NCBI RefSeq assembly: GCF_036906915.1
Contig: NZ_JBAKHX010000086.1
Location: 1-32,536 of the forward strand
DNA: 32,536 bases
Direction of reading: 5' to 3'
Origin: Phytohabitans sp036906915
Lineage (GTDB): Bacteria > Actinomycetota > Actinomycetes > Mycobacteriales > Micromonosporaceae
Positions 16,613-24,418 of this stretch are shown here, piece by piece (position 1 is the stretch's first letter; every line of letters starts with the position of its first letter). The position numbers were made by a program, and so were the translations under genes. Below the pieces are notes generated by a model. It was not told the origin of the DNA. It searched no databases and was given only the letters and a program-made list of their open reading frames with translations.

Positions 16613-17068
16613 ATGATCGTCATCGTGACCGAGTCGTTCGCCCCACTCGAACCCGAATCGCAACTCGGCTACCTCCCTCCTGCGTGCCGCCGACCAGATG
16701 GCACGCCCATGGCATGCCGCCCTGCGCGCCCACGGGATCAACCCTCGCCAGTTCAGCGTGCTGGCCACGTTGGCGCACGACCCGGATGTCAGCCAGGCCG
16801 GCTGGCGCGCCGCGTCATGGTCACCCCGCAGAGCATGAGCGAGTCATTGGCCGTGCTAGCAAACGCGGGGCTGATCGCGCGAGGAGACGTCACGCCCGGG
16901 AAGCCGGCACGACTCGCGTTGACAGACGACGGCCGGAAACTGCTCGCCGCGGCGTATCCCGTCGTCGAGGCGTTCAACCGGGATAGCTTCGCCGCGCTGA
17001 CGAGGGCTGAGCACGCGGACTTCGCGCGGATGCTACGGAAACTGATCGGAGAAGAGCCGCCCGCCTGA
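16613..17068 (+). pseudogene. MarR-family regulator gene with two compensating frameshifts
   Basis: Frame 1 starts MIVIVTESFAPLEPESQLGY and ends with a good MarR C-terminal half (TPQSMSESLAVLANAGLI, then LTDDGRKLLAAAYPVVEAF). The part between, about 16676-16800, only makes MarR sense in another frame: LLLRAADQMARPWHAALRAH, then GINPRQFSVLATLAHDPDVS. One extra base in the C-rich run at 16672-16680 and one missing base near 16797-16805 explain both shifts, and the overall frame is restored. As written, the protein is 151 residues with a scrambled stretch covering helix 1 and most of the first helices of the winged helix. It is either a recent pseudogene or two sequencing errors. GTG at 16625 is an alternative start. 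Confidence 0.75.
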
Positions 17069-17149
17069 CTTTTTCGTCGGCCGGCGTGTCGCGCCAGGCG
17101 CGCCGCCTGCCGGGCAACGGTCTTCAGACGGACGCACGAGAATCAATGT

Positions 17150-18385
17150 GTGCGGGAAACGTTGCAGCAGTTCAGAGAGGTCGCCGGCCAGTGTGCCGGC
17201 ACCCCGGTCTGGTCGTTGCCCGACACCGACCTCGTCAACGCGATCCACGCCGTGCACGACGCCGAACAGATGCTGGCGGCGATCAAGCTGCACCTGATCC
17301 GAGAGATCGACGGGCGGAACCTGCCGATCGCGCAGGAGGCCGCCAACACCGCGGTCTGGCTCCGCGGACGCCTGCACATGAGCATCCACACCGCACGGCG
17401 GATGGTCGACCTGGCCCGGGTGGTGGATCAGCGGCCGGTGCTGGACGCCGCCCTTTCTACCGCGACCCTCAACGTGGAACAGGCGCAGATCGTGGCCAAG
17501 ACCATCCGCGACCTGACCGGTGAGACGTCGTCGGATGTGGTGGACCTGGCCGAGACAACCTTGGTCGAGCAGTACGCCGACTGGGAACCCGTCATCTTCC
17601 GTAAGATCGCCGCCCGCATCCTGGACCACGTCGCACCCGACATAGCCGAGGACGCGGACCGGCGGGCCACGGAACGGGACGAGAAACGCGCCCAACAGAC
17701 GCGTGCGTTCACGTTGACCAACAACGGCGACGGTAGATACCGGGTCACCGGCTGGTTGGACGCGGAGGCCGCCGCCATCGTCAACGCCGCCCTCGACCCG
17801 CTATGCAAACCCGACGAGCGCACCGCAACCCAACGGCGAGCGGACGCCCTGGTCGAGGTGTGCCGGCTGGCGCTACGCACCGAAGAACTGCCGGCTAGCG
17901 GCGGGGACCGGCCGCAGATCGTGGTCACGATCCCGTATGACGTGATCCGCAACCAACTCGGCACCGGACAACTCGACACCGGGGAACGGCTCAGCCCGGA
18001 GCAGGTGCGACGGCTGGCCTGCGACGCCCACATCATCCCCATGGTCCTGGGCGGCGACGGGCAGATCCTCGACGTGGGACAGGCGCGACGACTGTTCACC
18101 GGGCCGCTTCGGCGGGCGCTCGTCGTGCGGGATGGCGGGTGTGCGTTTCCGGGCTGTGATCGGCCGCCTCGTTGGTGCGACGGGCACCACATCCAGCCGT
18201 GGACGGCCGGCGGAGCAACCGCGCTCAACAATGGCGCGTTGTTGTGTGGGTATCACCATCGACTGATCCATCGCGGGGAGTGGCAGGTGCGGCTCAGCGG
18301 AGACGGCATGCCCGAGTTCATTCCTCCGTACTATGTGGACAGTGAGCGGAAGCCTCGCCGCAACCTCTACCACCGGCGGACGTGA
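17150..18385 (+). CDS. DUF222 / HNH endonuclease-type protein
   Basis: A 411-residue protein of the DUF222-HNH (13E12-like) family, which occurs in many copies in actinobacterial genomes and whose role is not settled. DUF222 is the mostly helical region, about 25-300. The HNH nuclease motif at the C-terminus is complete: C331 and C336 (CAFPGC), DGHH near 344-347, N360/N361 and CGYHHRLIH at 366-374. It starts at GTG 17150, with no strong ribosome site. No intein or phage gene is adjacent. Confidence 0.9.
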   Translation: MRETLQQFREVAGQCAGTPVWSLPDTDLVNAIHAVHDAEQMLAAIKLHLIREIDGRNLPIAQEAANTAVWLRGRLHMSIHTARRMVDLARVVDQRPVLDAALSTATLNVEQAQIVAKTIRDLTGETSSDVVDLAETTLVEQYADWEPVIFRKIAARILDHVAPDIAEDADRRATERDEKRAQQTRAFTLTNNGDGRYRVTGWLDAEAAAIVNAALDPLCKPDERTATQRRADALVEVCRLALRTEELPASGGDRPQIVVTIPYDVIRNQLGTGQLDTGERLSPEQVRRLACDAHIIPMVLGGDGQILDVGQARRLFTGPLRRALVVRDGGCAFPGCDRPPRWCDGHHIQPWTAGGATALNNGALLCGYHHRLIHRGEWQVRLSGDGMPEFIPPYYVDSERKPRRNLYHRRT

Positions 18386-18390
18386 CGGTG

Positions 18391-18513
18391 TCAGGTGCGC
18401 TTGAGGGGCGGCTCAGCGTCGAGCAGGTGGGCGCCCGGTCCACGGCCGGCGAGTTCGTCGCCGGGGTTCACCAAGGTGCACTCCTCGAACGACAGGCAGC
18501 CGCCCTCTGCCAT
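18391..18513 (-). pseudogene. soxR-like 3' remnant
   Basis: A 40-residue frame whose sequence CLSFEECTLVNPGDELAG, followed by RGPGAHLL, matches the C-terminal iron-sulfur region of SoxR (pattern CxxCxCLSxxxCxLxNPxDxL). The first two cluster cysteines are lost (only GGC remains), and a stop codon at 18547-18549 blocks the frame upstream. The whole DNA-binding and dimer region is absent. It therefore looks like the tail of a deleted redox regulator gene that once faced the NmrA-type gene. It could be translated from the ATG at 18513 but would not make a SoxR. Confidence 0.6.
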
Positions 18514-18532
18514 CACCCGGCACCGTAGCTTG

Positions 18533-18552
18533 ACTTCAACAATTGTTTAAGT
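18533..18552. promoter_or_regulatory. AT-rich 20-bp palindrome (MarR/OhrR-like operator)
   Basis: ACTTCAACAATTGTTTAAGT is symmetric with one mismatch per arm and a perfect 10-bp core AACAATTGTT. It stands out from the GC-rich surroundings, 14 nt before the start of the broken oxidoreductase gene. A TANNNT box (TAAGTT, 18548-18553) overlaps its right end, so a bound repressor would block the promoter. Confidence 0.6.
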
Positions 18553-18566
18553 TCGAGGCTGGCAAC

Positions 18567-19099
18567 ATGACTGATACCAAGAAGGTCCTCGTCATCGGCG
18601 CGACCGGCAACATCGGACGGCACGTGGTGGCGGGGCTCCACGCGCGCGGTGCCGCCGTACGGGCGCTGTCGCGCGTTCCCGCGCTTGCCGGGCTGCCGGA
18701 CGGCGTCGAGATCGTCGCCGGTGACCTCACCCGCGCCCGACGCCCTGCGGCCCGCGCTCGCCGGCGTGGACTCCGTGTTCCTGCTGTGGCCGTTCCTGTC
18801 CGCCGAGGGCGTGCCCGCGGTCGTGCGGGCGATCACGCAGGCGGCGCAGGTGCGCGTCCTGGGCGAGGTGGCCGGCCCAGCTGGAGGAGATCTCGCCGGA
18901 CGAGGCGCGCGTGGCCATGCTCAGCTGGGCCGACCCGGCCCTCGCCGACCAGGCCCTGGCCTACTGGGCGTCACTCGTCGACAGCCCCGAGCCGGTGACC
19001 GACACCGTCCCGGCGATCACCGGTGCGCCCGCCCGCACCTTCGAGCAGGGGGCCCGCGACCACGCCGGCGACCTCACGCCGCTGGTCACGCCGGCCTGA
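18567..19099 (+). pseudogene. NmrA-type NAD(P)-binding oxidoreductase, broken
   Basis: The start KKVLVIGATGNIGRHVVAGL is the Rossmann nucleotide-binding motif. The frame then shifts by one near 18727-18735 into APDALRPALAGVDSVFLLWP and LSAEGVPAVVRA, runs directly into ITQAAQVRVLGEVAG and shifts again near 18870-18880 into QLEEISPDEARVAMLSWADP, ending ARTFEQGARDHAGDLTPLVT. In intact relatives the VVRA and ITQA segments are about 100 residues apart, so an internal deletion has joined them. Two frameshifts plus a deletion make this a clear pseudogene. Its AT-rich palindromic operator is still intact. Confidence 0.85.
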
Positions 19100-19112
19100 C
19101 GCCGGCGGCCGG

Positions 19113-20279
19113 TCAGCGTTTCGGCCACTGCCATACGGGCTCGTCGAAGCGGCCGCGGCCGGCCACCCGGGTCTCGCCGAGGTCCTTGACCAGCTCGACG
19201 GCGGTCAGGTCAGCGGTGGCGGCGGCCAGGGCGTCGAGCAGGCCGCGCGCGTGGCTGACCACGACGACCTGGGTGCGGGCAGCGCCGGCGACGATCAGGC
19301 CGGCCAGCGGCCGCAGCAGGTCGGGGTGCAGGCTGGTCTCCGGCTCGTTGAGCACAAGCAGCGCCGGCGGGCGCGGGCTGAGCAGCGCCGCCACCCACAG
19401 CAGGTACCGCAGGGTGCCGTCGGACAACTCGGCGGTGGACAGCGGCCGCAGCAGTCCCGGCTGGCGCAGCCGCAGCTCGAACCGGCCGTCCCGCACGGCG
19501 ATGTCGAGCTCGCTGCCGGGAAACGCGGCGTCGACCGATTCGGCGAGGGCGTCCGGCTCGCCGATCTCGGCGATGGTTTGCAGGGCGGCGGCCAGGTCGG
19601 CGCCGTCGGGGCTGAGCACGGGCGTGCGGGTGCCGATCTGCGGGCGGCGGGCGGGAGCGTCGGCGTCGGTGCGCATGTGGTCGTAGAACCGCCACGACCG
19701 GATGCGCTCGCGTACGGTCAGGAGCTCAGGGGCCTGGCGCGGGTCCGTGTACTCGCTCAGCATGCTGTCGAAAGGCCGCACCGCGTCGTGCAGCGCCAGC
19801 CACGCGCGGCCGTCGCGCACCCGCAGCGCGGTGCCGGCGCGCTCGGCGAGCAGCGTGCCGGGGCGCAGCACCGGGCCCGACCAGACGGCCTCCCGCTTGA
19901 CCTCCGGGTCCAGCTCGAACGCGGACGCGGTGCCGGGCGGCGGTAGCCCGAAGTCGATCGCGTATCCGTAGTCGCCGCCCGCGAAGCCGAGCTTGAGGCT
20001 CACCGGGCCGCGCCGGACGGTGCCCTGCACCGGGTACCGGCCGGCGCGCACCGCCTTGCCGATGGTCTCCGGGCCGGCCCACAGCGTGTTGGGTAGCCCG
20101 CCCTCGCGGGCCAGGGCGGCGACCGCGCCGTTGCGGGCGGAGTCGGCGAGCAGCCGCATCGCTCGGTACAGGCTGGACTTGCCGGTGCCGTTGGCGCCCG
20201 TGACGACGGTCAGCGGGCCGAGCTCCAAAACCAGGCTGCGCAGCGATCGGTAGCTCTCCACCGCCAGGACGCTGATCAC
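19113..20279 (-). CDS. AAA ATPase of the RecF/SMC-like (AAA_21) type
   Basis: A 388-residue predicted ATPase. Walker A GANGTGKSSL lies near 28-37. The ABC-type signature ELSDGTLRYLLWVAALL is near 285-301, Walker B ALLVLNEPETSLHPDLL near 307-323, and the switch histidine is in VVVVSHARGLLDAL. There is no coiled-coil long enough for an SMC and no nuclease (TOPRIM) domain, so it is not a full OLD protein. It starts at GTG 20279. Neither neighbour is an obvious partner (pseudogene on one side, kinase on the other). Some members of this broad group work in phage defence or DNA repair, but nothing here shows that. Confidence 0.85.
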   Translation of the reverse strand: MISVLAVESYRSLRSLVLELGPLTVVTGANGTGKSSLYRAMRLLADSARNGAVAALAREGGLPNTLWAGPETIGKAVRAGRYPVQGTVRRGPVSLKLGFAGGDYGYAIDFGLPPPGTASAFELDPEVKREAVWSGPVLRPGTLLAERAGTALRVRDGRAWLALHDAVRPFDSMLSEYTDPRQAPELLTVRERIRSWRFYDHMRTDADAPARRPQIGTRTPVLSPDGADLAAALQTIAEIGEPDALAESVDAAFPGSELDIAVRDGRFELRLRQPGLLRPLSTAELSDGTLRYLLWVAALLSPRPPALLVLNEPETSLHPDLLRPLAGLIVAGAARTQVVVVSHARGLLDALAAATADLTAVELVKDLGETRVAGRGRFDEPVWQWPKR

Positions 20280-20377
20280 TCGCCCAGGCTACGGCGCCCG
20301 CTACCCCCACCGGGGTACGTCGGGGGTCCTCGCCGGGGGGACGTTTGGCGCGCCGGCCCGCCATAGCGTCCCTGGTC

Positions 20378-20482
20378 ATGGGTGAGTTGCTCCGGCAGGC
20401 AGCGGGGGCGCGGCGTGCCGTCGCACTTCGACCAGGCGTGCAGCGCGGTCGTGGACGGGCTCGCGCCGGCGTGGTGAGCTGA
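20378..20482 (+). other. Possible short coding remnant before the second kinase
   Basis: An ATG at 20378 opens MGELLRQAAGAR, and one frame over, 20415-20477 reads VPSHFDQACSAVVDGLAPAW then stop. Each piece looks protein-like, and a single-base shift would join them. I recognise no family. The rest of 20280-20486 holds nothing I can support. Confidence 0.2.
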
Positions 20483-20486
20483 CGCC

Positions 20487-21623
20487 ATGCACCGGCTCGC
20501 CGGGTTCGTCTCGTGGCTCAACGCCCTCCCGTCCCGCGCCGTCGACGGCGCCCTGGCCGGCGTCGCGGTGGCGATGATGCTGAGCGAGCGGCTGACCACC
20601 ACGCCGTCGCTGGGCACGCGGCTGCCGGCGGCGCTCGCGCTGGCCGCGGTGATCGGCGGCAGCCTCGCCGTGCGCCGCCGGTGGCCGCTGGCCGGGTACG
20701 CGGTGGGGGCGGCGGCGCTGGCCGTCGACGCGTTGTGGCTGGACCCGTCCGGGCTTGCCCCACTGGCCAACCTGGTCGGCCTGTACTCGCTCGGCGCCCA
20801 CGGCAACCCGCGGCGCGCGCTGTGGGGGCCGCCGTTGTTGCTGGTGACGATCGTGGCGTTCTTCGTGGGCGACGACGGCAGCCCGCCGGCCGCCGTGCCC
20901 GCCGTCATCGTGTTCGTGTGGTTGGGCGCTTGGACCACCGGCTATGCCGCCGCGCGCCGGCGGGAGCGGCAGGAGAGCGACCGGCGGCTGATGCGCCGGG
21001 ACGCGGTCGTCGATGAACGGCACCGCATCGCCCGGGAGCTGCACGACCTGCTGGGGCACACGATGAGCGTGATGCTGGTGCAGACCGGCGCCGCGCGCGT
21101 GGTGTTGGGCAGCGACCCCGACAGGGCGGGCGCGATCCTGTCCGCTGTGGAGCGAACGGGGCGGGAGGCTCTGGACGAGCTGGACCGGGTCCTGGGTGTG
21201 CTGCGCCGCGACGACGGCGCCGACCTGCGTCCCGGCCTGGCCGCGTTGCCGCGCCTGGTGGAGCGCATGGCGGAGGCGGGGATGGCGGTGACGGTGCGCG
21301 TCGACCCGCCGGACCCGCGCCTGCCCGGCAGCCTCGACCAGTCGGCGTACAGGATCGTGCAGGAGGCGCTCACCAACGCCTTGCGGCATGGGAAAGCCAC
21401 GTCCGCAACCGTCGCGGTGTGCGTCGACGGCCGGCGGGTGGAGGTCGAGGTCCGCGACGACGGCCGGGGCCCGCTGCCGGGATACCAGCCGGGCCGCGGG
21501 CTGCTGGGCATCTCCGAACGTGTGGCCGTGTTCGGGGGCGCCGTGGAGCATGGCAACGGCGCGGGCGGCGGGTTCGGTGTCCGGGCCGTGCTGCCGATAC
21601 CGCGCGGAGGAGAGACGGCATGA
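20487..21623 (+). CDS. NarL-type sensor histidine kinase (HisKA_3), second copy
   Basis: A 378-residue membrane kinase of the same type as the one at 3943. About five hydrophobic segments lie in residues 20-155. The phosphoacceptor box is RHRIARELHDLLGHTMSV with H185, the N-box EALTNALRHG near 293-302, and a G-box near GRGLLGISERV. ATG at 20487 overlaps nothing upstream. The stop overlaps the response-regulator start by ATGA. No transporter is adjacent, so the target genes are unknown. Confidence 0.92.
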   Translation: MHRLAGFVSWLNALPSRAVDGALAGVAVAMMLSERLTTTPSLGTRLPAALALAAVIGGSLAVRRRWPLAGYAVGAAALAVDALWLDPSGLAPLANLVGLYSLGAHGNPRRALWGPPLLLVTIVAFFVGDDGSPPAAVPAVIVFVWLGAWTTGYAAARRRERQESDRRLMRRDAVVDERHRIARELHDLLGHTMSVMLVQTGAARVVLGSDPDRAGAILSAVERTGREALDELDRVLGVLRRDDGADLRPGLAALPRLVERMAEAGMAVTVRVDPPDPRLPGSLDQSAYRIVQEALTNALRHGKATSATVAVCVDGRRVEVEVRDDGRGPLPGYQPGRGLLGISERVAVFGGAVEHGNGAGGGFGVRAVLPIPRGGETA

Positions 21624-22297
21624 GTGTGCGGGTACTGCTCGCCGACGACGACGCGCTCATGCGGGCGGGCCTCGGTGTCGTGCTGGACAACGCCGCAGGC
21701 ATCGAGGTGGTCGGCGAGGCGGCCGACGGCCTGCGCGCCGTCGAGCTGTGCCGGACGCTGGAGCCCGACGTGGTGCTGATGGACGTGCGGATGCCCGGCG
21801 TCGACGGCATCGAGGCCACCCGGCGGATCGTCGCGGCCGAGCTCGCGACGCGGGTGCTGGTGCTCACCACGTTCCGGCACGACGAGTACGTGTGGGGGGC
21901 GCTGCGCGCGGGAGCCAGCGGGTTCCTGCTCAAGCGCGCGTCGCCGGAGCGGCTGGTCGACGCGGTCCGCACGGTGGCCGCTGGCGAAACCCTGCTGGAC
22001 CCGGCGGTCACCCGGGAGCTGGTCGAGCATTTCGTGCTGCGGCCCACCGGCGGTCCGGGCGCCGCCAGCTCCGGCGAGGCACAGCGGGTCGCGGCGCTGA
22101 CCCAGCGGGAGGTGCAGGTGCTGCGCCTGATCGCGCAGGGACTGTCCAATGAGGAGATAGCCGACCTGCTCGTCATCGCCGAGTCGACCGCCAAGACGCA
22201 CGTGAAGCGCATCCTGGCGAAGATCGGGGCGCGCGACCGCGCCCAGGCGGTCGTGTTCGCGTACCGGGCCGGCATCACCTTGCCCGGCGCCTCCTGA
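21620..22297 (+). CDS. NarL/FixJ-type response regulator, second copy
   Basis: A 225-residue regulator. The receiver domain has acidic residues near 9-11, D55 in VLMDVRMPGVDG and the conserved lysine in FLLKRAS near 107. The LuxR-type helix-turn-helix reads LTQREVQVLRLIAQGLSN, then STAKTHVKRILAKIGARDR. ATG at 21620 has a GGAGGAGAG ribosome site just upstream and overlaps the kinase stop. The pectate lyase gene follows 85 nt downstream behind its own promoter. Confidence 0.93.
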   Translation: MSVRVLLADDDALMRAGLGVVLDNAAGIEVVGEAADGLRAVELCRTLEPDVVLMDVRMPGVDGIEATRRIVAAELATRVLVLTTFRHDEYVWGALRAGASGFLLKRASPERLVDAVRTVAAGETLLDPAVTRELVEHFVLRPTGGPGAASSGEAQRVAALTQREVQVLRLIAQGLSNEEIADLLVIAESTAKTHVKRILAKIGARDRAQAVVFAYRAGITLPGAS

Positions 22298-22305
22298 CCT
22301 CCCCC

Positions 22306-22352
22306 TTGTTCACATAGAGATGATTCGATACCCTCCCGGGCAAGCGCTTTCC
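22306..22352 (+). promoter_or_regulatory. Pectate lyase promoter with LacI-type operator
   Basis: TTGTTC (22306-22311), a 17-nt spacer and TACCCT (22329-22334) predict a start near 22341. GGCAAGCGCTTTCC (22339-22352) covers that start; it is a 14-bp dyad with a perfect AAGCGCTT core and one mismatch per arm, the pattern of LacI-family sugar repressors. No LacI gene lies in the window. Confidence 0.6.
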
Positions 22353-22382
22353 TGCGCAGCAGACCCCACGAGAGGCTCTCGC

Positions 22383-23639
22383 ATGAACCATCCCAACCCC
22401 AGACGCCGGCGGTGGCGCGCCGCAGTCCTCGCGACCGTGACGCTGGCCGCCGCGGGCGTGGTCACCACGATCGGCGTCACCGGCGCCTCCGCGGCCACCA
22501 TCGACACCAACGCCTGGTACCAGCTCGTCTCCCGGCACAGCGGCAAAGCCATCGACGTGTGCGGCCAGTCCACCGCCGACCAGGCGTGCATCCAGCAGTG
22601 GGCCCGCGCCAACCAGGCCAACCAGCAGTTCCAGTTCGTCTCCTCCGGCAGCGGCTACTACCGGCTCAAGGCCCGCCACTCCGGCAAGGTCGTCGACCTG
22701 TGGGAGTGGAACACCGCCGACGGCGCCGAGTACCGCCAGTGGCCGGACACCAACGGCACCAACCAGCAGTTCCAAGTCCTGGACACGGACAGCGGATACG
22801 TCAAGCTGATCAATAGGCACAGCGGCAAAGCCTTGGACGTGTGGGAGTGGTCCACCGCGGACGGCGGGCGGATCTCCCAGTTCACCGACACCAACGGCTG
22901 GAACCAGCACTGGCAGCTGGTCAACGTCGGCGGCGGCACCTCCACGCCACCGCCGAGCGGCACGTGGCCGACCCCGACCGGGCAGGTCGCCGTCAACGGC
23001 ACCATCCAGGTGCCGGCCAGTGGGCTCGACGGCGGCATGAGGCGGTACTGCTGCATCGGTGACGGCAGCCAGGAGGAGAGCCAGGACCCGATGTTCCAGC
23101 TCGCACCCGGTGCCACGCTGTCGAACGTCATCATCGGCGCCCCCGCCGGCGACGGCGTGCACTGCTCGGGTTCGTGCACGCTGCGCAACGTGTGGTGGGA
23201 AGACGTCGGCGAAGACGCGGCCACGTTCCGCGGCACCGGCTCCCCCACGTTCCTGGTGGACGGCGGCGGCGCCCGGTCGGCCAGCGACAAGGTGTTCCAG
23301 CACAACGGCGCCGGGACGCTGACGATCCAGAACTTCCAGGCCACCAACTTCGGCACGTTCTACCGGTCCTGCGGCAACTGCTCGACGCAGACCCGGCGCA
23401 ACGTGGTGATCCGGAACGTGACGCTGACCCGGCCCGGCAACACGGTCGCCGGCATCAACGTCAACTACGGCGACACCGCCCGGTTCACCTCGATCACGAT
23501 CGTCAACGACTCCAGCCGCGCGATGGTGATCTGCCGCAAGTACAACGGAAACAACAGCGGCGACGAGCCCACGCAAGTCGGGACGGGCGCCGACAGTACC
23601 AACTGCTTCTATTCCTCGTCCGACCTCACGTACCGGTGA
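22383..23639 (+). CDS. Secreted pectate lyase (PL3) with CBM13 lectin domain
   Basis: A 418-residue secreted enzyme that cleaves pectate by beta-elimination. The signal peptide spans residues 1-37 with an RRRR start and ASA cut site. Residues about 40-175 are a ricin-type (CBM13) lectin domain with repeats such as YQLVSRHSGKAIDVCG and QFQVLDTDSGYVKLINRHSG. A TSTPPPSG linker leads to the PL3 domain (about 190-418), recognised by IIGAPAGDGVHCSGSCTLRN, then VWWEDVGEDAATFRG and several paired cysteines. The ATG at 22383 gives the full signal peptide. The upstream LacI-type operator suggests induction by sugar. Confidence 0.9.
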   Translation: MNHPNPRRRRWRAAVLATVTLAAAGVVTTIGVTGASAATIDTNAWYQLVSRHSGKAIDVCGQSTADQACIQQWARANQANQQFQFVSSGSGYYRLKARHSGKVVDLWEWNTADGAEYRQWPDTNGTNQQFQVLDTDSGYVKLINRHSGKALDVWEWSTADGGRISQFTDTNGWNQHWQLVNVGGGTSTPPPSGTWPTPTGQVAVNGTIQVPASGLDGGMRRYCCIGDGSQEESQDPMFQLAPGATLSNVIIGAPAGDGVHCSGSCTLRNVWWEDVGEDAATFRGTGSPTFLVDGGGARSASDKVFQHNGAGTLTIQNFQATNFGTFYRSCGNCSTQTRRNVVIRNVTLTRPGNTVAGINVNYGDTARFTSITIVNDSSRAMVICRKYNGNNSGDEPTQVGTGADSTNCFYSSSDLTYR

Positions 23640-23644
23640 CGAGG

Positions 23645-23677
23645 GACCGCCGTGGGGCGATTCTCCCCACGGCGGTC
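23645..23677. terminator. Bidirectional terminator hairpin
   Basis: A perfect 13-bp stem (23645-23657 with 23665-23677) and a 7-nt loop, built on GACCGCCGTGGGG. It begins 5 nt after the pectate lyase stop and overlaps the STAS gene stop, so it can serve both convergent genes. Confidence 0.8.
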
Positions 23678-24008
23678 AGCCCTCCGCCAGTACGGTGTGG
23701 ACGCCGAGCACGTCGAGGACCCGCTTGGCGACGCGCGTCGCGCCACAGACCCGGTACCGGATGCCGCGGTCCCGCGCGCGGCGGCGACCGTCGATCAGTA
23801 CGCCCGCCCCGGAGGCGTCCAAAAAGGACACGCCGGCGATGTCGACGACCAGTTCCGCCGGACGGAGCCCGACGCCTTGCTCGATGGCGTGCCCGAGCAC
23901 GCCGGCCGACTCCAGGTCGACCTCCCCGACGGCTGTCAGGGTCACGACGCCGTCCTCGTCGGTGCAGCGCACGGTGAGGTATTTGGAGACCGGCCAGGAG
24001 CCGCTCAT
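23676..24008 (-). CDS. STAS-domain anti-anti-sigma factor
   Basis: A 110-residue single STAS domain (SpoIIAA/RsbV/BldG type). The phospho-site region is VSFLDASGAGVLIDG with a serine near residue 66, where an anti-sigma kinase would act. VTLTAVGEVDLESAG is the typical first part. The ATG overlaps the stop of the upstream anti-sigma gene (ATGA), so the two are a partner-switching pair made together. No sigma factor gene lies in the window. Confidence 0.9.
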   Translation of the reverse strand: MSGSWPVSKYLTVRCTDEDGVVTLTAVGEVDLESAGVLGHAIEQGVGLRPAELVVDIAGVSFLDASGAGVLIDGRRRARDRGIRYRVCGATRVAKRVLDVLGVHTVLAEG

Positions 24009-24418
24009 TGCCGCGACCTCCAACCGAGGCACGCCGACAGCTCCACCCATACCCGCTTGCCACCCTCGTGGTCCTCGACGCCCCACCTCGGCGCGAACGC
24101 CTCTATCACCGCAAGACCGCGCCCGCCGGCGTCGTCCGCCCGGCGGCGCCGCGGTACCACGGACGAACCGTCCGCGGCGCTCACGATGACCCGGTCTCCG
24201 TGCGCCTGCACGCGCAGCTCGACGCAGCCGTTGCCGTGGCGTACCGCGTTACTGATCAGCTCGCTGACGACCACCCGCGCGCCGTCCAACCAGTCTTCGT
24301 CACCGAAGCCCCAGGCGGCCAGCACCGCGCCCACCGCGCGACGGGCCATCCCGGGCGCCTGTTCACTTAGCGGCATGTCAAACCGCGCCGACAGCTCACT
24401 CACTTTGCTGACCTCCAT
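24005..24418 (-). CDS. Anti-sigma factor kinase-like protein (RsbW-type HATPase)
   Basis: A 137-residue GHKL ATPase-domain protein. N-box ELISNAVRHG lies near residues 53-62, the mid motif VIVSAADGSS near 76-85, and a G-box like GGRGLAVIEAFAPRWG near 98-113. Proteins of this type bind a sigma factor and phosphorylate a STAS partner, here the protein encoded directly downstream. ATG at 24418 lies at the edge of a decayed phosphotransferase gene on the other strand, so its promoter probably sits inside that remnant. Confidence 0.9.
   Translation of the reverse strand: MEVSKVSELSARFDMPLSEQAPGMARRAVGAVLAAWGFGDEDWLDGARVVVSELISNAVRHGNGCVELRVQAHGDRVIVSAADGSSVVPRRRRADDAGGRGLAVIEAFAPRWGVEDHEGGKRVWVELSACLGWRSRQ

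Noticed and set aside
17150..18385. A mobile homing endonuclease or phage HNH
   Set aside because: The DUF222 fusion is a common actinobacterial family and there are no phage, intein or intron signs around it.
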